64,000 nt of DNA from Flavobacterium branchiarum (GCF_030409845.1 NZ_JAUFQQ010000003.1:1674001-1738000), one strand, 5' to 3'; shown: positions 43,036 to 50,832, counted from the stretch's first letter. A program made the numbers and translations. The notes: generated by a model from the letters alone, not told the origin.

Positions 43036-44007
43036 ATGTACTTTAAAAAAACAATGATTTGCATCGCAAGTCTACTTTTTATGAATAGTTGCGCGCAACA
43101 TTCAAAAAATAATCTAAATAATAATTTAAAAACAGGAAATAAAATGCACGATGACATTGTAGCGTATCAGTATAAAATGTACGATAAAATAGAAAAATTT
43201 GATAAAAAACCGCTGTATATTCTACAGGTAAATAAGAACAATTGCAGAGTATTGATTTCTTGTAATGATATACCACATTGGATGACTTTTTTAAATAATA
43301 CAGGAGAAAGTGGTCCTGCATACCTGAATGATTATATACCAAAATCAGGCAAACAGCTTATAACGGTTCAGGTATACCCTAAAGAAGAACAGGAGTTTAT
43401 TGCTGCTAACGCAGATTTGGACATTAAACTAAAATATGCCAAAGACAAAGATGATGGAGTAAATACCTATACAAATTTAGCCCATGTACAATTACCTGAT
43501 AATATTGGCAGTAAAAAACTACCCTATTTTGAACTTACAATACCATTTGAAGCAGATATTCCATGGGACTTTAGCAAGGATTTAGAAATGGCACAAGACT
43601 TATCAAAAATCCCAAACATAGAAAAAAAGGTTGTTGCTAAGTACAATCAATTGCGAGACCTATTAGTAGAGGGGGATGGATTATCTTTTCTTAAAGAATT
43701 GGAGTATAGTGACTTGAAGAAAGTGTCTTGTTTGTATTTTACCAAAAAGGAACTATTAAAAGAGAACAAAATTGAAAACAGCGATATAAAACCTATTAGA
43801 AAAGATGTTAAGAACAGAAAAGTATATCCTATTGAAAATTACGAAATGACATTTAGTGCAAACAATAAGCTAGTTCTTTTAAGAAGAAAAAAGGATAAGG
43901 AAGAAGTACTAAATGTAGAGTTTGAAACCGAAAGAGGTATCGATGGCTCCATAAGGTGTACAGTTCTTTATATGCCAGAGGGTAGTGATGAATTAAAAGT
44001 TTGGTAA
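43036..44007 (+). CDS. lipoprotein, putative immunity protein I5, last in the array
   Basis: 323 residues. The first about 70 codons are almost the same as I1 (MYFKKTMICIASLLFMNSC, HDDIVAYQYKMYDKIEKFD), while the last about 125 codons match I2, so it is a clear I1/I2 chimera. By position it is the intact version of the truncated gene at 38312. It is followed by a 50-bp tail that still contains the usual spacer end (AAAATCAGGAAATAGTA at 44033-44049) but no further lipoprotein gene. Lipidated; immunity role inferred. Confidence 0.75.
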   Translation: MYFKKTMICIASLLFMNSCAQHSKNNLNNNLKTGNKMHDDIVAYQYKMYDKIEKFDKKPLYILQVNKNNCRVLISCNDIPHWMTFLNNTGESGPAYLNDYIPKSGKQLITVQVYPKEEQEFIAANADLDIKLKYAKDKDDGVNTYTNLAHVQLPDNIGSKKLPYFELTIPFEADIPWDFSKDLEMAQDLSKIPNIEKKVVAKYNQLRDLLVEGDGLSFLKELEYSDLKKVSCLYFTKKELLKENKIENSDIKPIRKDVKNRKVYPIENYEMTFSANNKLVLLRRKKDKEEVLNVEFETERGIDGSIRCTVLYMPEGSDELKVW

Positions 44008-44275
44008 TAAAACCATAAAATATTTTAATGTTTAAAATCAGGAAATAGTACGCTCCCGTTTTAAAAAGGAATGCAAAAGTTTTTCTTCTTTATAAGGAGT
44101 TCTTTAATGCTTTACTTTTGTTTATTAATCGAGCTTTGTCACGAAGTCTAATCTAGATTAAGATTTAATATTGTATTATCTTAAAATAACCGAAAATAAG
44201 CAAAGATTTACAATGCTTGACTTATCTAAATGTATTACATTTGTAAGGATTTCTTACAAAATAAAAAATATATAA
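44008..44275 (+). other. array end and radC promoter region
   Basis: At 44033-44049 the sequence repeats the end of the inter-lipoprotein spacer (AAAATCAGGAAATAGTA) and then diverges where a lipoprotein ATG would be expected. This looks like the scar of a lost further unit. The rest holds the promoter described at 44217-44243. Confidence 0.6.
44217..44243 (+). promoter_or_regulatory. Bacteroidetes-type promoter for the radC-like gene
   Basis: TTG at 44217-44219, a 16-bp spacer and TACATTTG at 44236-44243, an exact TAnnTTTG match. It lies 32 bp before the ATG at 44276. This shows the radC-like gene is a separate transcription unit from the lipoprotein array. Confidence 0.7.
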
Positions 44276-44971
44276 ATGAATATCGAGATAACAGATAATG
44301 ATAAAATTAATATAAATAGTTCTGATACTTTATTCAGAATCATGCGACGCATTTTATTGCGTGAAGACACTATAGATCGCGAGAAGGAGCATTTCTGGAT
44401 GATAGGGCTTAATATGGCAAACATTATTGTTTACATAGAATTAGTAAGCTTGGGGAGCGTAAGAGCAACTATTGTAGAACCGATGAATGTATATAGAGTT
44501 GCTGTACTAAAAGGCGCAACAAGCGTTATTGCAGTTCATAACCACCCGAGTGGAAACATGACTGCATCTGAAGCCGATAAAGACGAAACTGACCGATTGA
44601 TACAAGTGGGAAAGATTCTGAATATTAAACTTCTTGACCATCTGATTATTAGCACTGATAATTTTATTAGTTTCGCAAACATTGGACTAATGGAAAAATT
44701 AGAACAAAGCATAAAATATGTTCCTACTTATCAAATTCAAGAAAGAATTCGAGATCGTGAACTCGAATTAAAAAAAGAAAAGTCAAAAATTAATAAGCTT
44801 AAAAAAGAGACAGATAAATTTAAAGAAGAAGCGAATACAGAAAAGTCTTTAAGAATTGATACAGAAAAAAGAGTTGTCACTAATCTACTAAAGCAGAATA
44901 TGACAATAGAAGAAATTGCGACTATTTTAAATGTAACAGCAAAAGAAGTAGAACAAATTAATAAAAAGTAA
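44276..44971 (+). CDS. RadC-like JAMM-domain protein with coiled coil and C-terminal helix-turn-helix
   Basis: 231 residues. The N-terminal about 140 residues form the RadC/JAB domain: Glu55, then H88-x-H90-PSG with S98 and D101 (HNHPSGNMTASEAD), the complete JAMM metal-binding set. A strongly charged coiled coil follows (about 150-195), then a helix-turn-helix-like end (NMTIEEIATILNVTAKEVEQI). RadC-like proteins are common on mobile elements and in Bacteroidetes accessory regions; the biochemical role is unresolved and the old DNA-repair assignment is doubtful. The coiled-coil/HTH tail is not part of ordinary chromosomal RadC, which has an N-terminal helix-hairpin-helix instead, and suggests a DNA-binding or oligomeric accessory version. 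Confidence 0.82.
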   Translation: MNIEITDNDKININSSDTLFRIMRRILLREDTIDREKEHFWMIGLNMANIIVYIELVSLGSVRATIVEPMNVYRVAVLKGATSVIAVHNHPSGNMTASEADKDETDRLIQVGKILNIKLLDHLIISTDNFISFANIGLMEKLEQSIKYVPTYQIQERIRDRELELKKEKSKINKLKKETDKFKEEANTEKSLRIDTEKRVVTNLLKQNMTIEEIATILNVTAKEVEQINKK

Positions 44972-45511
44972 AAATTGTTTTAATTTCTCTTTGCAACGTT
45001 TTTAAAGTATTTGCTTTTAATTCTGGTTTATCAATTATTGTGGTTAAGGTGTTGAAATTCAATATGAAATATTTATTTGAAGAGTAAAAAGATACAATAG
45101 CATCTTTTTTTTATGCCATGAGAGAAAACAAAACAGGTATTTATACGCAACTCTTACTTTATTAAAAGAATTATTTTCACGTTAAATAATAATGCATTAT
45201 GGAAAACCGTAAAACTAAACAATAGCGGTTTTGTATGTTTACGAAAATTACTTTTTATAGTTTGAATGCTTTATCTGATAAAGTATTTATACTTTTTTCT
45301 AGATATAAATATGTTGTAAACTCTCGTGAAAATTTTTTTACGTTTAGGAAAAATCTACAATTGGATTGTTAGAAAAGGTTTTAGTCTGATAAATTTTGAA
45401 TTAAACTTAATCAATTGAATTTTGCAATTGTAAAAGCTGAAGTTGAAAATTTATAATTGTTTGATATTTAAGGTAATGATAAAAAATAGGATTAAATAAA
45501 AAATAGAAATT
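44972..45511. other. noncoding AT-rich interval
   Basis: About 540 bp. I see no gene, no strong terminator and no clear promoter. Short frames are interrupted and have no protein-like bias. Confidence 0.5.
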
Positions 45512-45760
45512 ATGAAAGGGGTCGTGAAATTAGTAAACTCACAAAATGGTTTATGTGCAATTGAACTTGATAATAACAATTTTACAATCTTTGAAGACTT
45601 TGACGAAGGTTTATCAGTTGGAGATGTTGTAAGTGGTGACCTAGAAAGTTTAGGTGGCGAAACTCTTTATAACGAAACCCAAGAACTGGAAGTTGATGGA
45701 TTTATTGAAAACTTTGGTTGTGGTATAAATCAAATTAAAACTCAGTTGAAGTTGAATTAA
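45512..45760 (+). CDS. small hypothetical protein, possibly OB-like
   Basis: 82 residues, acidic and cytoplasmic. The sequence alternates short beta-like segments (KGVVKLVNSQNGLCAIEL, NNFTIFEDF, VGDVVSGDL), which resembles a small beta-barrel or OB-like fold, but I cannot assign a family. It stands alone with long spacers on both sides. The ATG at 45512 follows an A-rich tract. Function unknown. Confidence 0.6.
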   Translation: MKGVVKLVNSQNGLCAIELDNNNFTIFEDFDEGLSVGDVVSGDLESLGGETLYNETQELEVDGFIENFGCGINQIKTQLKLN

Positions 45761-45880
45761 CAAGCGTTTACCATTAATTACTATAATAGATTAAAGAATG
45801 AAAAAAGCTGAGTGGCTTGTAATCTTAACTAAAAATCTCTTGTATAACTGGAACTTTAATATTAATTACAACAAAACAAT

Positions 45881-46510
45881 ATGTCAAATTGGTTCGAAAA
45901 TAATCAAACAAAATCAGTAATTATTTATACACTAGTAATTGCTGGTGCAACTTGGGCATTTTATAAATTTATTTTCGAAGAACAAAAAATTGATTTTTAC
46001 AAAGCACAAGTTGAATCATCCAAAACTGAAGTCGAACAGCACAAATCACGTATAGATTTTCTAGAAAAGGAAAATCAAAAATTAGAAACGGTTTTAAAAG
46101 AATTTGAAGAATGGAATTTTAAAAGTTCAAACCCCACTTTGTTCTATAAAACAAAATACGAACAAATTGCTAATGAAAAAAATAGAATAGATAGCTTATT
46201 TTCTAAATCAATTGATTCAACCTATTATCCAAAAGCGGAGAATTCAAGTACAAGTTTATTTAAATCAATCGATAAAGAAATTTCAAAAGGTAAGTCATAC
46301 ATAAATGATCAAGAGCAGTTAATAATCGGTGTAAATGATATTTCAGTTGATGGCTTATGTAATTTTACAATAAGTGTAGGTAGTAAAATAAATGAAGTTC
46401 AAAAAAATGTACGCGTAGGGACATCATATAATTTTGGGAAATTTAAAATCACTTTGAGCGAAACTAATTATGTATATTCCTTAGCAAAATTTCATATTTC
46501 GAAATTATAA
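45881..46510 (+). CDS. hypothetical membrane-anchored coiled-coil protein
   Basis: 209 residues. One transmembrane segment near the N-terminus (about 13-31, SVIIYTLVIAGATWAFYKFIF) is followed by a coiled coil (about 38-75, KAQVESSKTEVEQHKSRI...) and a soluble C-terminal part with beta-like segments. The layout is that of an inner-membrane-anchored protein with a periplasmic or cytoplasmic domain; the topology is not clear. No family recognised. It is 120 bp downstream of the small gene at 45512. Confidence 0.6.
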   Translation: MSNWFENNQTKSVIIYTLVIAGATWAFYKFIFEEQKIDFYKAQVESSKTEVEQHKSRIDFLEKENQKLETVLKEFEEWNFKSSNPTLFYKTKYEQIANEKNRIDSLFSKSIDSTYYPKAENSSTSLFKSIDKEISKGKSYINDQEQLIIGVNDISVDGLCNFTISVGSKINEVQKNVRVGTSYNFGKFKITLSETNYVYSLAKFHISKL

Positions 46511-46791
46511 TATTTATTAGATGTTGTAAATGATTTAGGTGCCTACTTGAATTTTATAATATAGTTTGTAAGTGAAATTTGTGCTAATAAATAAGCTTTA
46601 CAATATCTATATTTGACTGTAAAAACAATCAATTAATAACGAATTGATTAGAAACTTCAAAGCTTAAAAATAGCCTTTGAAAAAGCTTTGAAAAATTAAA
46701 TAGTGGCAACGTTCTAGTATATCCAAAAAGACATATAATTTTCGATTATATATTAATTAGTTGTAATTATCCATTAAATAAAGATCTTAAA
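46511..46791. other. short noncoding interval
   Basis: About 280 bp, AT-rich, no gene or clear signal seen. Confidence 0.5.
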
Positions 46792-47568
46792 ATGAAACAT
46801 ATTAAAAGAAATTTTCTATTTCATAATCAATTGCAAAACGATAAGAGGATAGCAGAAGTTGGTAACCTAGTTAAAATAGAAGAAATTGACCAACAATTTC
46901 TTAAGAAAAAATCTAAGGATAATTTTGTAATTATAACAACGGAACTTGATGAAAAAATTTTCAGTTTTATATACAATGATAACGGAAAACAATGCATGAT
47001 TCCTGTTCCTGATTTCTCTTTAGTTAATTATAGTTTTGCGTATAATTTGAATATTAAGCGAAAAGAATTACGAAAAAATCTAGTTAAAAACTTAGCTGAT
47101 ATTTCAAATGCGAGTGAAATTAATTTTAGTTTTGCTTATGACTATCATGGAACAGCAAGTTCGTGTATAATTAGTCTCTTCACATCAATAGAATGTTTTA
47201 TTAATGATATAATACCTGAAGAATTTGAATATAAAATTAAGAGTAACATAAAAACTGAAATTTATAATAAAAGTCAGATTCAGTATTCAATTTCATTTAA
47301 TGATAAATTGACTAAAGTATTGCCTCAAGCCTTGGGATTAAATTTTTTCGAAAAATCAAATCCTACAAATGTTCATATACATAATTTAAGAGAATTGAGA
47401 AATGAAATTATTCATACTAAATCAGATAAAACAGGTCGTAATCATGTTGAGATTTTAAAAAGGTTGTTAAACTTCAAGTATGATGAAACTTTTGAAGCAA
47501 CATTTAAATTGTTGAATTTTTATAAAAAGGGATTTATTGAAGAATGTCGTTGTACTGATTCTTGGTAG
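46792..47568 (+). CDS. hypothetical protein with HEPN-like features
   Basis: 258 residues, soluble, mostly helical in the C-terminal half. A conserved-looking helix reads SCIISLFTSIECFINDIIPEE (about 123-143), and near 200-208 lies LRELRNEIIH, which contains R203-N-x-x-x-H208, the Rx4-6H motif of HEPN domains. The same pair of helices (a first helix with a Glu/Asn face and a second with RNxxxH) is typical of HEPN proteins found as RNases in toxin-antitoxin and defence systems and as non-catalytic relatives. No partner nucleotidyltransferase is adjacent, so a solo or non-catalytic role remains possible. No strong operon link to neighbours. Confidence 0.55.
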   Translation: MKHIKRNFLFHNQLQNDKRIAEVGNLVKIEEIDQQFLKKKSKDNFVIITTELDEKIFSFIYNDNGKQCMIPVPDFSLVNYSFAYNLNIKRKELRKNLVKNLADISNASEINFSFAYDYHGTASSCIISLFTSIECFINDIIPEEFEYKIKSNIKTEIYNKSQIQYSISFNDKLTKVLPQALGLNFFEKSNPTNVHIHNLRELRNEIIHTKSDKTGRNHVEILKRLLNFKYDETFEATFKLLNFYKKGFIEECRCTDSW

Positions 47569-47668
47569 TTTACTACCCGCTCTCCGAAGTCTTCTCAAAA
47601 AAAGAATATTATTTGAAGTACATGCTGTACGAAGTCTCCCGACTTTGTATCCAATTCTATATCTTTTT

Positions 47669-48235
47669 CTAATATTTTCCGATTATTGGTTTTAATTCTC
47701 TTGCTAACTCCATTTCTAGTATAGTTATCAAATCACTCATATCTTCATTAAAAACGATATAATTAAGAGTAATATCTCCAAATTCTTCGGGATTGTACCA
47801 ATGAAATAATTGCATACCAGCCGTATTTTCATTTTTAGAATATCCTAAGTGGGTCACTAATCTTAAATGGAAATCTTTTTTTACTTTGCCAACGTACAAA
47901 GTTTTAGAATTTGAATCTAAAGCAACTTTGTAAGAAGCACTACTTCTATTCGATTTTAAATCTTTGAAATTTTTATATTTTTCTCTTATGTAAGTAGCAT
48001 TAGTGAGTTTTTCATCAATTGAAAACCAATAAAGAATAGGTTTTTTTTTTGAACTTATTAAATCGCTAAAAATATTTTTCTGTTTTTCACAAGTTGTAAC
48101 ATTTGCTTCTGCACAATAAATTACATTAAAAATGGTATTCGTAATTAGAATGCGTTGACTTTCTTCAAACGTATCAGAATTTCTTTCAATCACTTCTGAT
48201 ATTTTCTTAAAAACTGTTTTTAATTTTGTTTTCAT
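47669..48235 (-). CDS. GIY-YIG-like domain protein
   Basis: 188 residues from the ATG at 48235 (three codons upstream there is only a TTG). The C-terminal part has KTLYVGKVKKDFHLRLVTHLG, resembling the second half of a GIY-YIG nuclease core (YVGKT...R...H), and ends with ILEMELARELKPIIGKY, which fits the late Glu and the LKPxxN-like segment. The first GIY motif is weak, so activity is uncertain. The N-terminal about 80 residues are helical. It could be a nuclease-derived domain of unknown role in this accessory region. The preceding plus-strand gene converges with it across about 100 bp. Confidence 0.55.
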   Translation of the reverse strand: MKTKLKTVFKKISEVIERNSDTFEESQRILITNTIFNVIYCAEANVTTCEKQKNIFSDLISSKKKPILYWFSIDEKLTNATYIREKYKNFKDLKSNRSSASYKVALDSNSKTLYVGKVKKDFHLRLVTHLGYSKNENTAGMQLFHWYNPEEFGDITLNYIVFNEDMSDLITILEMELARELKPIIGKY

Positions 48236-48244
48236 TTCTATCAA

Positions 48245-48572
48245 TAACTATTTTTAATTTTTGTTTAGTGGCATTGTTTTTCTTTTGTAAAAAAATCAGA
48301 TGATTAACGATCGCGAAAGTATCAAATAAGTGTTGAGTTTTTTGACGGGAAACCGTAAAGACAATAAAAAAATATTTTAGGATGTATACACACCTAATAA
48401 GATTTTGAAACAGGAGGATATTTTTTTATGATTTCATCATATTCTAAATAAGGATCTTTAATTCGGTCTTTGTTTGTCCAAGATTTTTTGCCAATAGCAT
48501 ATATAGGTAAGTTTTAAAAAAAGGTTGGGGCTAGACAGTTAACGAAACACTAACGGTTAGCTTTAGTGTTTT
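48245..48572. other. noncoding interval with a gene fragment and a hairpin
   Basis: About 330 bp. It contains the minus-strand coding remnant at 48394-48513 and, just after the stop of the acetyltransferase gene, an inverted repeat AACACTAA / TTAGTGTT (about 48543-48571) with a modest T-run on the plus strand, a weak terminator candidate. Confidence 0.5.
48394..48513 (-). pseudogene. 3' fragment of a lost gene
   Basis: On the minus strand about 39 codons read NLPIYAIGKKSWTNKDRIKD and PYLEYDEIIKKYPPVSKSY before TAG at 48394-48396. The stretch is protein-like in composition, but upstream it meets a stop and has no start codon. It is best read as the C-terminal remnant of a decayed gene; family unknown. 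Confidence 0.4.
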
Positions 48573-49112
48573 TTAATCGGTTGCTAATTTGGCATAGCCA
48601 TAATTATCAGACCATCCAGATTTTAGCGGTAATAATTGTCTAGTGTGAGCTTCTCTTAGCATTCCGACTTTTTCTAATACCTTTATAGAACCAATGTTTT
48701 CAACTGCACAACCTGCCTCAATTCTATGAAGGTTTAAATCATTAAAGCCAAAATTTAAAATCTCTCTCAATGCTTCTGTTGCATATCCTTTGTTCCAAAA
48801 GTTCGGGTCAAATTTAAACCAAACTTCAGCATTTTTATATTTAGCTTTTCCAATATTAATTCCAATTATTCCAATAAACTGGTTATCCGTTTTTAATTCG
48901 GTTGCAAAAGTAAATCGTTGAATAGTTTCTTTATTATTTTCTGTAATCCAATTATCAACTAGCAATTTTGTTTCTTCGATACTTTCTGGAATTCCTAACG
49001 TATTAAATTTATCAACTTCTGCTAAAGAATGCAAAAGATGTACATTGTCAGTATCTGTTTCTAGTATTGATCTTAAAATCAATCGTTCACTTTTTATTGT
49101 TAGGTTACTCAT
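48573..49112 (-). CDS. GNAT acetyltransferase, RimJ/RimL (Acetyltransf_3) type
   Basis: 179 residues. It begins with the SERLILRSILETDTDNV strand-helix of the RimJ/L group, has VWFKFDPNFWNKGYATEALREIL as the acetyl-CoA-binding region (Q/N-x-x-G-x-A) and FNDLNLHRIEAGCAVENIGSIKVLEKVGM as the later motif. Family members acetylate protein N-termini (RimJ/L), or antibiotics and other amines; the substrate cannot be told. ATG at 49112. It is a single gene in the accessory region. Confidence 0.88.
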   Translation of the reverse strand: MSNLTIKSERLILRSILETDTDNVHLLHSLAEVDKFNTLGIPESIEETKLLVDNWITENNKETIQRFTFATELKTDNQFIGIIGINIGKAKYKNAEVWFKFDPNFWNKGYATEALREILNFGFNDLNLHRIEAGCAVENIGSIKVLEKVGMLREAHTRQLLPLKSGWSDNYGYAKLATD

Positions 49113-49444
49113 TTAATATTTTTTGGGATAAAGTTACTGCCAACGCTTCACTGCTTTTATTGTAGCGTTCTATTAATAAAAGCTAAAATAGTCAAATTTT
49201 TTAGTTACTATTGTTTTATCCCAAAGAGTTGATTTTATGTAAAACGTTTGAGTAAAAAGAAGTTGATAAACGGTTTTAGATTAAATAAATAAAGATTGCT
49301 ATGTAAAGAAAGATAACTTTTTAGAATCTATAAACACAAGTGAGTGCTTAGTTTTTACTCTTAATTTATTGTCTTTTGCAGCACTTAAAGGATTTGAGTA
49401 CAACCGTTGATTACATATCTGTGCGATTGTTTTTTTTAATTTTA
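49113..49444. other. noncoding interval with one copy of an interspersed repeat
   Basis: About 330 bp between the acetyltransferase and the toxin gene. The only structure noted is the 33-bp repeat copy at 49241-49273, whose second copy lies beyond the toxin-antitoxin pair. Confidence 0.5.
49241..49273 (+). repeat. interspersed repeat, copy 1
   Basis: It shares the core AAAAGAAGTTGATAAACGG with the copy at 50124-50155, and before it AACGTTTGAGT against AACGTTCGAGT. The two direct copies flank the ParE-type toxin-antitoxin pair about 880 bp apart. Confidence 0.6.
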
Positions 49445-49732
49445 TTATCTGCTAATTCTTATTGAATTTTGGGAAGTATTAAAAACAGACAAAATAGTAA
49501 TATCATTGTCACCAATGAAATAGATAATTTTATAAGTCCATTTTGGAACAAAACGAATATTATCATTATTAAAGTAGGGTTCTTTCGGGTATTTAAAAGG
49601 CATATTCGAAATACTTTCTGTAATAGAAACTAATTCTGTAATAATGTGTTCTGCATTTTGAGGACTATTAAAAAAGATAAAATCATAAATATCATGTAAC
49701 TCCTGTTGTGCTCTTGATTCCCAAACAATCAT
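49445..49732 (-). CDS. ParE/RelE-superfamily toxin
   Basis: 95 residues. The type II toxin fold is recognisable from IVWESRAQQELHDIYDFI, the ...AEHIITELVSITESISNMPFKYP helix-turn and the late strands RFVPKWTYKIIYFIGDNDITILSVF with N/R near the end. ParE proteins act on DNA gyrase and RelE proteins cleave ribosome-bound mRNA; the pattern with the conserved P-x-x-YKIIY strand is closer to ParE. Its start overlaps the stop of the antitoxin gene by four bases (ATGA), the usual operon order with antitoxin first. Confidence 0.85.
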   Translation of the reverse strand: MIVWESRAQQELHDIYDFIFFNSPQNAEHIITELVSITESISNMPFKYPKEPYFNNDNIRFVPKWTYKIIYFIGDNDITILSVFNTSQNSIRISR

Positions 49733-49980
49733 CGCTTAAGGATATGATTTAACACTTGTTCAGAAGTAGAAGTTTTGGCTGTTCCATCTTTTATATCATC
49801 AATACGACTCTGTATTTTTTCTTTATATTCAGAAACAGAAACAGCTTGACCACTTGGCGTATAGCCAATTATTATTTCATCTTCATTTTTTGTTTCAAAC
49901 TCCATTCCCATTTCTTTTGCTAAATTTTTCAAAAGAGATAATTGTGTTTTGTTCTTAGGATGTAATATTATAGCTTCCAT
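49729..49980 (-). CDS. antitoxin partner of the ParE-type toxin
   Basis: 83 residues from the ATG at 49980; the in-frame TTG at 49987-49989 is less likely because the promoter element ends only a few bases further upstream. The start MEAIILHPKNKTQLSLLKNLAKEMG and the acidic middle (ETKNEDEI) are typical of the DUF2683-like antitoxins that accompany ParE toxins in Bacteroidetes. The C-terminal part (YKEKIQSRIDDIKDGTAKTS) probably wraps the toxin. It overlaps the toxin gene by 4 bp. Confidence 0.8.
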   Translation of the reverse strand: MEAIILHPKNKTQLSLLKNLAKEMGMEFETKNEDEIIIGYTPSGQAVSVSEYKEKIQSRIDDIKDGTAKTSTSEQVLNHILKR

Positions 49981-49996
49981 TGTTTTCAAGTTTTCA

Positions 49997-50004
49997 CAAA
50001 GTTA
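49997..50004 (-). promoter_or_regulatory. -7 promoter element (TAACTTTG) of the toxin-antitoxin operon
   Basis: Plus-strand CAAAGTTA is TAACTTTG on the minus strand, an exact TAnnTTTG match, 16 bp upstream of the ATG at 49980. A -33 TTG was not clear. Confidence 0.45.
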
Positions 50005-50123
50005 ATTATTATTTTATCACTATTGTAAAGATAAATGTTGTTAATTATTTATGCATTTTTTTTTTAAATTAAATTTTAATTTCCGATGAGATATAGCCTA
50101 GATATTGACAGACTCTTTCTATA

Positions 50124-50155
50124 TAACGTTCGAGTGAAAAGAAGTTGATAAACGG
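50124..50155 (+). repeat. interspersed repeat, copy 2
   Basis: Near-identical to 49241-49273 with a few substitutions; same orientation. It lies between the toxin-antitoxin operon and the hypothetical gene at 50201. Confidence 0.6.
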
Positions 50156-50200
50156 ATGTCAGTTAAAGAAATTATTTTCATAGTAATTTTTGCAATTAAA

Positions 50201-50575
50201 TCATTTGTAGACTTCTATAACTTGATAGTCAACTTTTTTACATCTTATAATAAAATCGGATTCTGGATTTTCTCCTAAAGTTTGATTATCGGCATCAAAT
50301 AATCCAAAAAAATCAAACACTATTTCATCTTCTTCAATTTTTATAAAAGCCATGTCAATAACACTTCCTATAGAATCGCCATATCCAATAAATCTAACAA
50401 ATGTTATATCATTAAAAACAATATTGATTAATTCCCAATCATAATCATTTTGAGTATTGCAACATTCAATTTGTACGGCAACATTTGCTCCTTGACCTGT
50501 TGGATAGGTATAACTAACATTCTTTATTTGAGCATCTGAAAAATAGTCGTATTTTTTTATAATTTCCTGAATCAT
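50201..50575 (-). CDS. hypothetical small cytoplasmic protein
   Basis: 124 residues, acidic, no signal peptide or membrane segment. Beta-rich pattern (IKNVSYTYPTGQGANVAVQIEC, NIVFNDITFVRFIGYGDS, FIIRCKKVDYQVIEV) with C-terminal DADNQTLGENPESDFIIRC. This style is common among small immunity-like or DUF proteins in Bacteroidetes accessory loci, but I do not recognise the family. It is a single gene flanked by AT-rich spacers. Confidence 0.6.
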   Translation of the reverse strand: MIQEIIKKYDYFSDAQIKNVSYTYPTGQGANVAVQIECCNTQNDYDWELINIVFNDITFVRFIGYGDSIGSVIDMAFIKIEEDEIVFDFFGLFDADNQTLGENPESDFIIRCKKVDYQVIEVYK

Positions 50576-50832
50576 TTCAATTTTAATTTATCCGAAAAAT
50601 GTTCTGAAGCTTTATTATCCATTCATAAGTTTTTCGATTTCAAAATTATAAATTTCTTTGCTTTTTAAAACTTACTCAAATGAAAGATTGGCAAAGTTAA
50701 TTATAACAATAAAGCTTAGGTTTTGTATTTTTTGACGAATGTAGAAAACTTGTCAATAAAAAGATTAGGCTTGCACAAAATTCGTAATAGTACAAAACGA
50801 CCAATCTGTTGCGCTTGCTTTCTTAAATAGAT

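Larger units (their letters stand above)
33680..43134 (+). repeat. 4,724-bp direct tandem duplication of the effector/lipoprotein segment
   Basis: Unit 1 runs 33680-38403 and unit 2 runs 38404-43127. Every gene start is shifted by exactly 4,724 bp (33686 to 38410, 36282 to 41006, 37297 to 42021, 38312 to 43036). The joint and both ends share AAAAACA (33680, 38404, 43128), so the event was illegitimate recombination at a 7-bp microhomology. The copies differ at scattered sites, mainly synonymous, so the event is not brand new. Confidence 0.93.
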
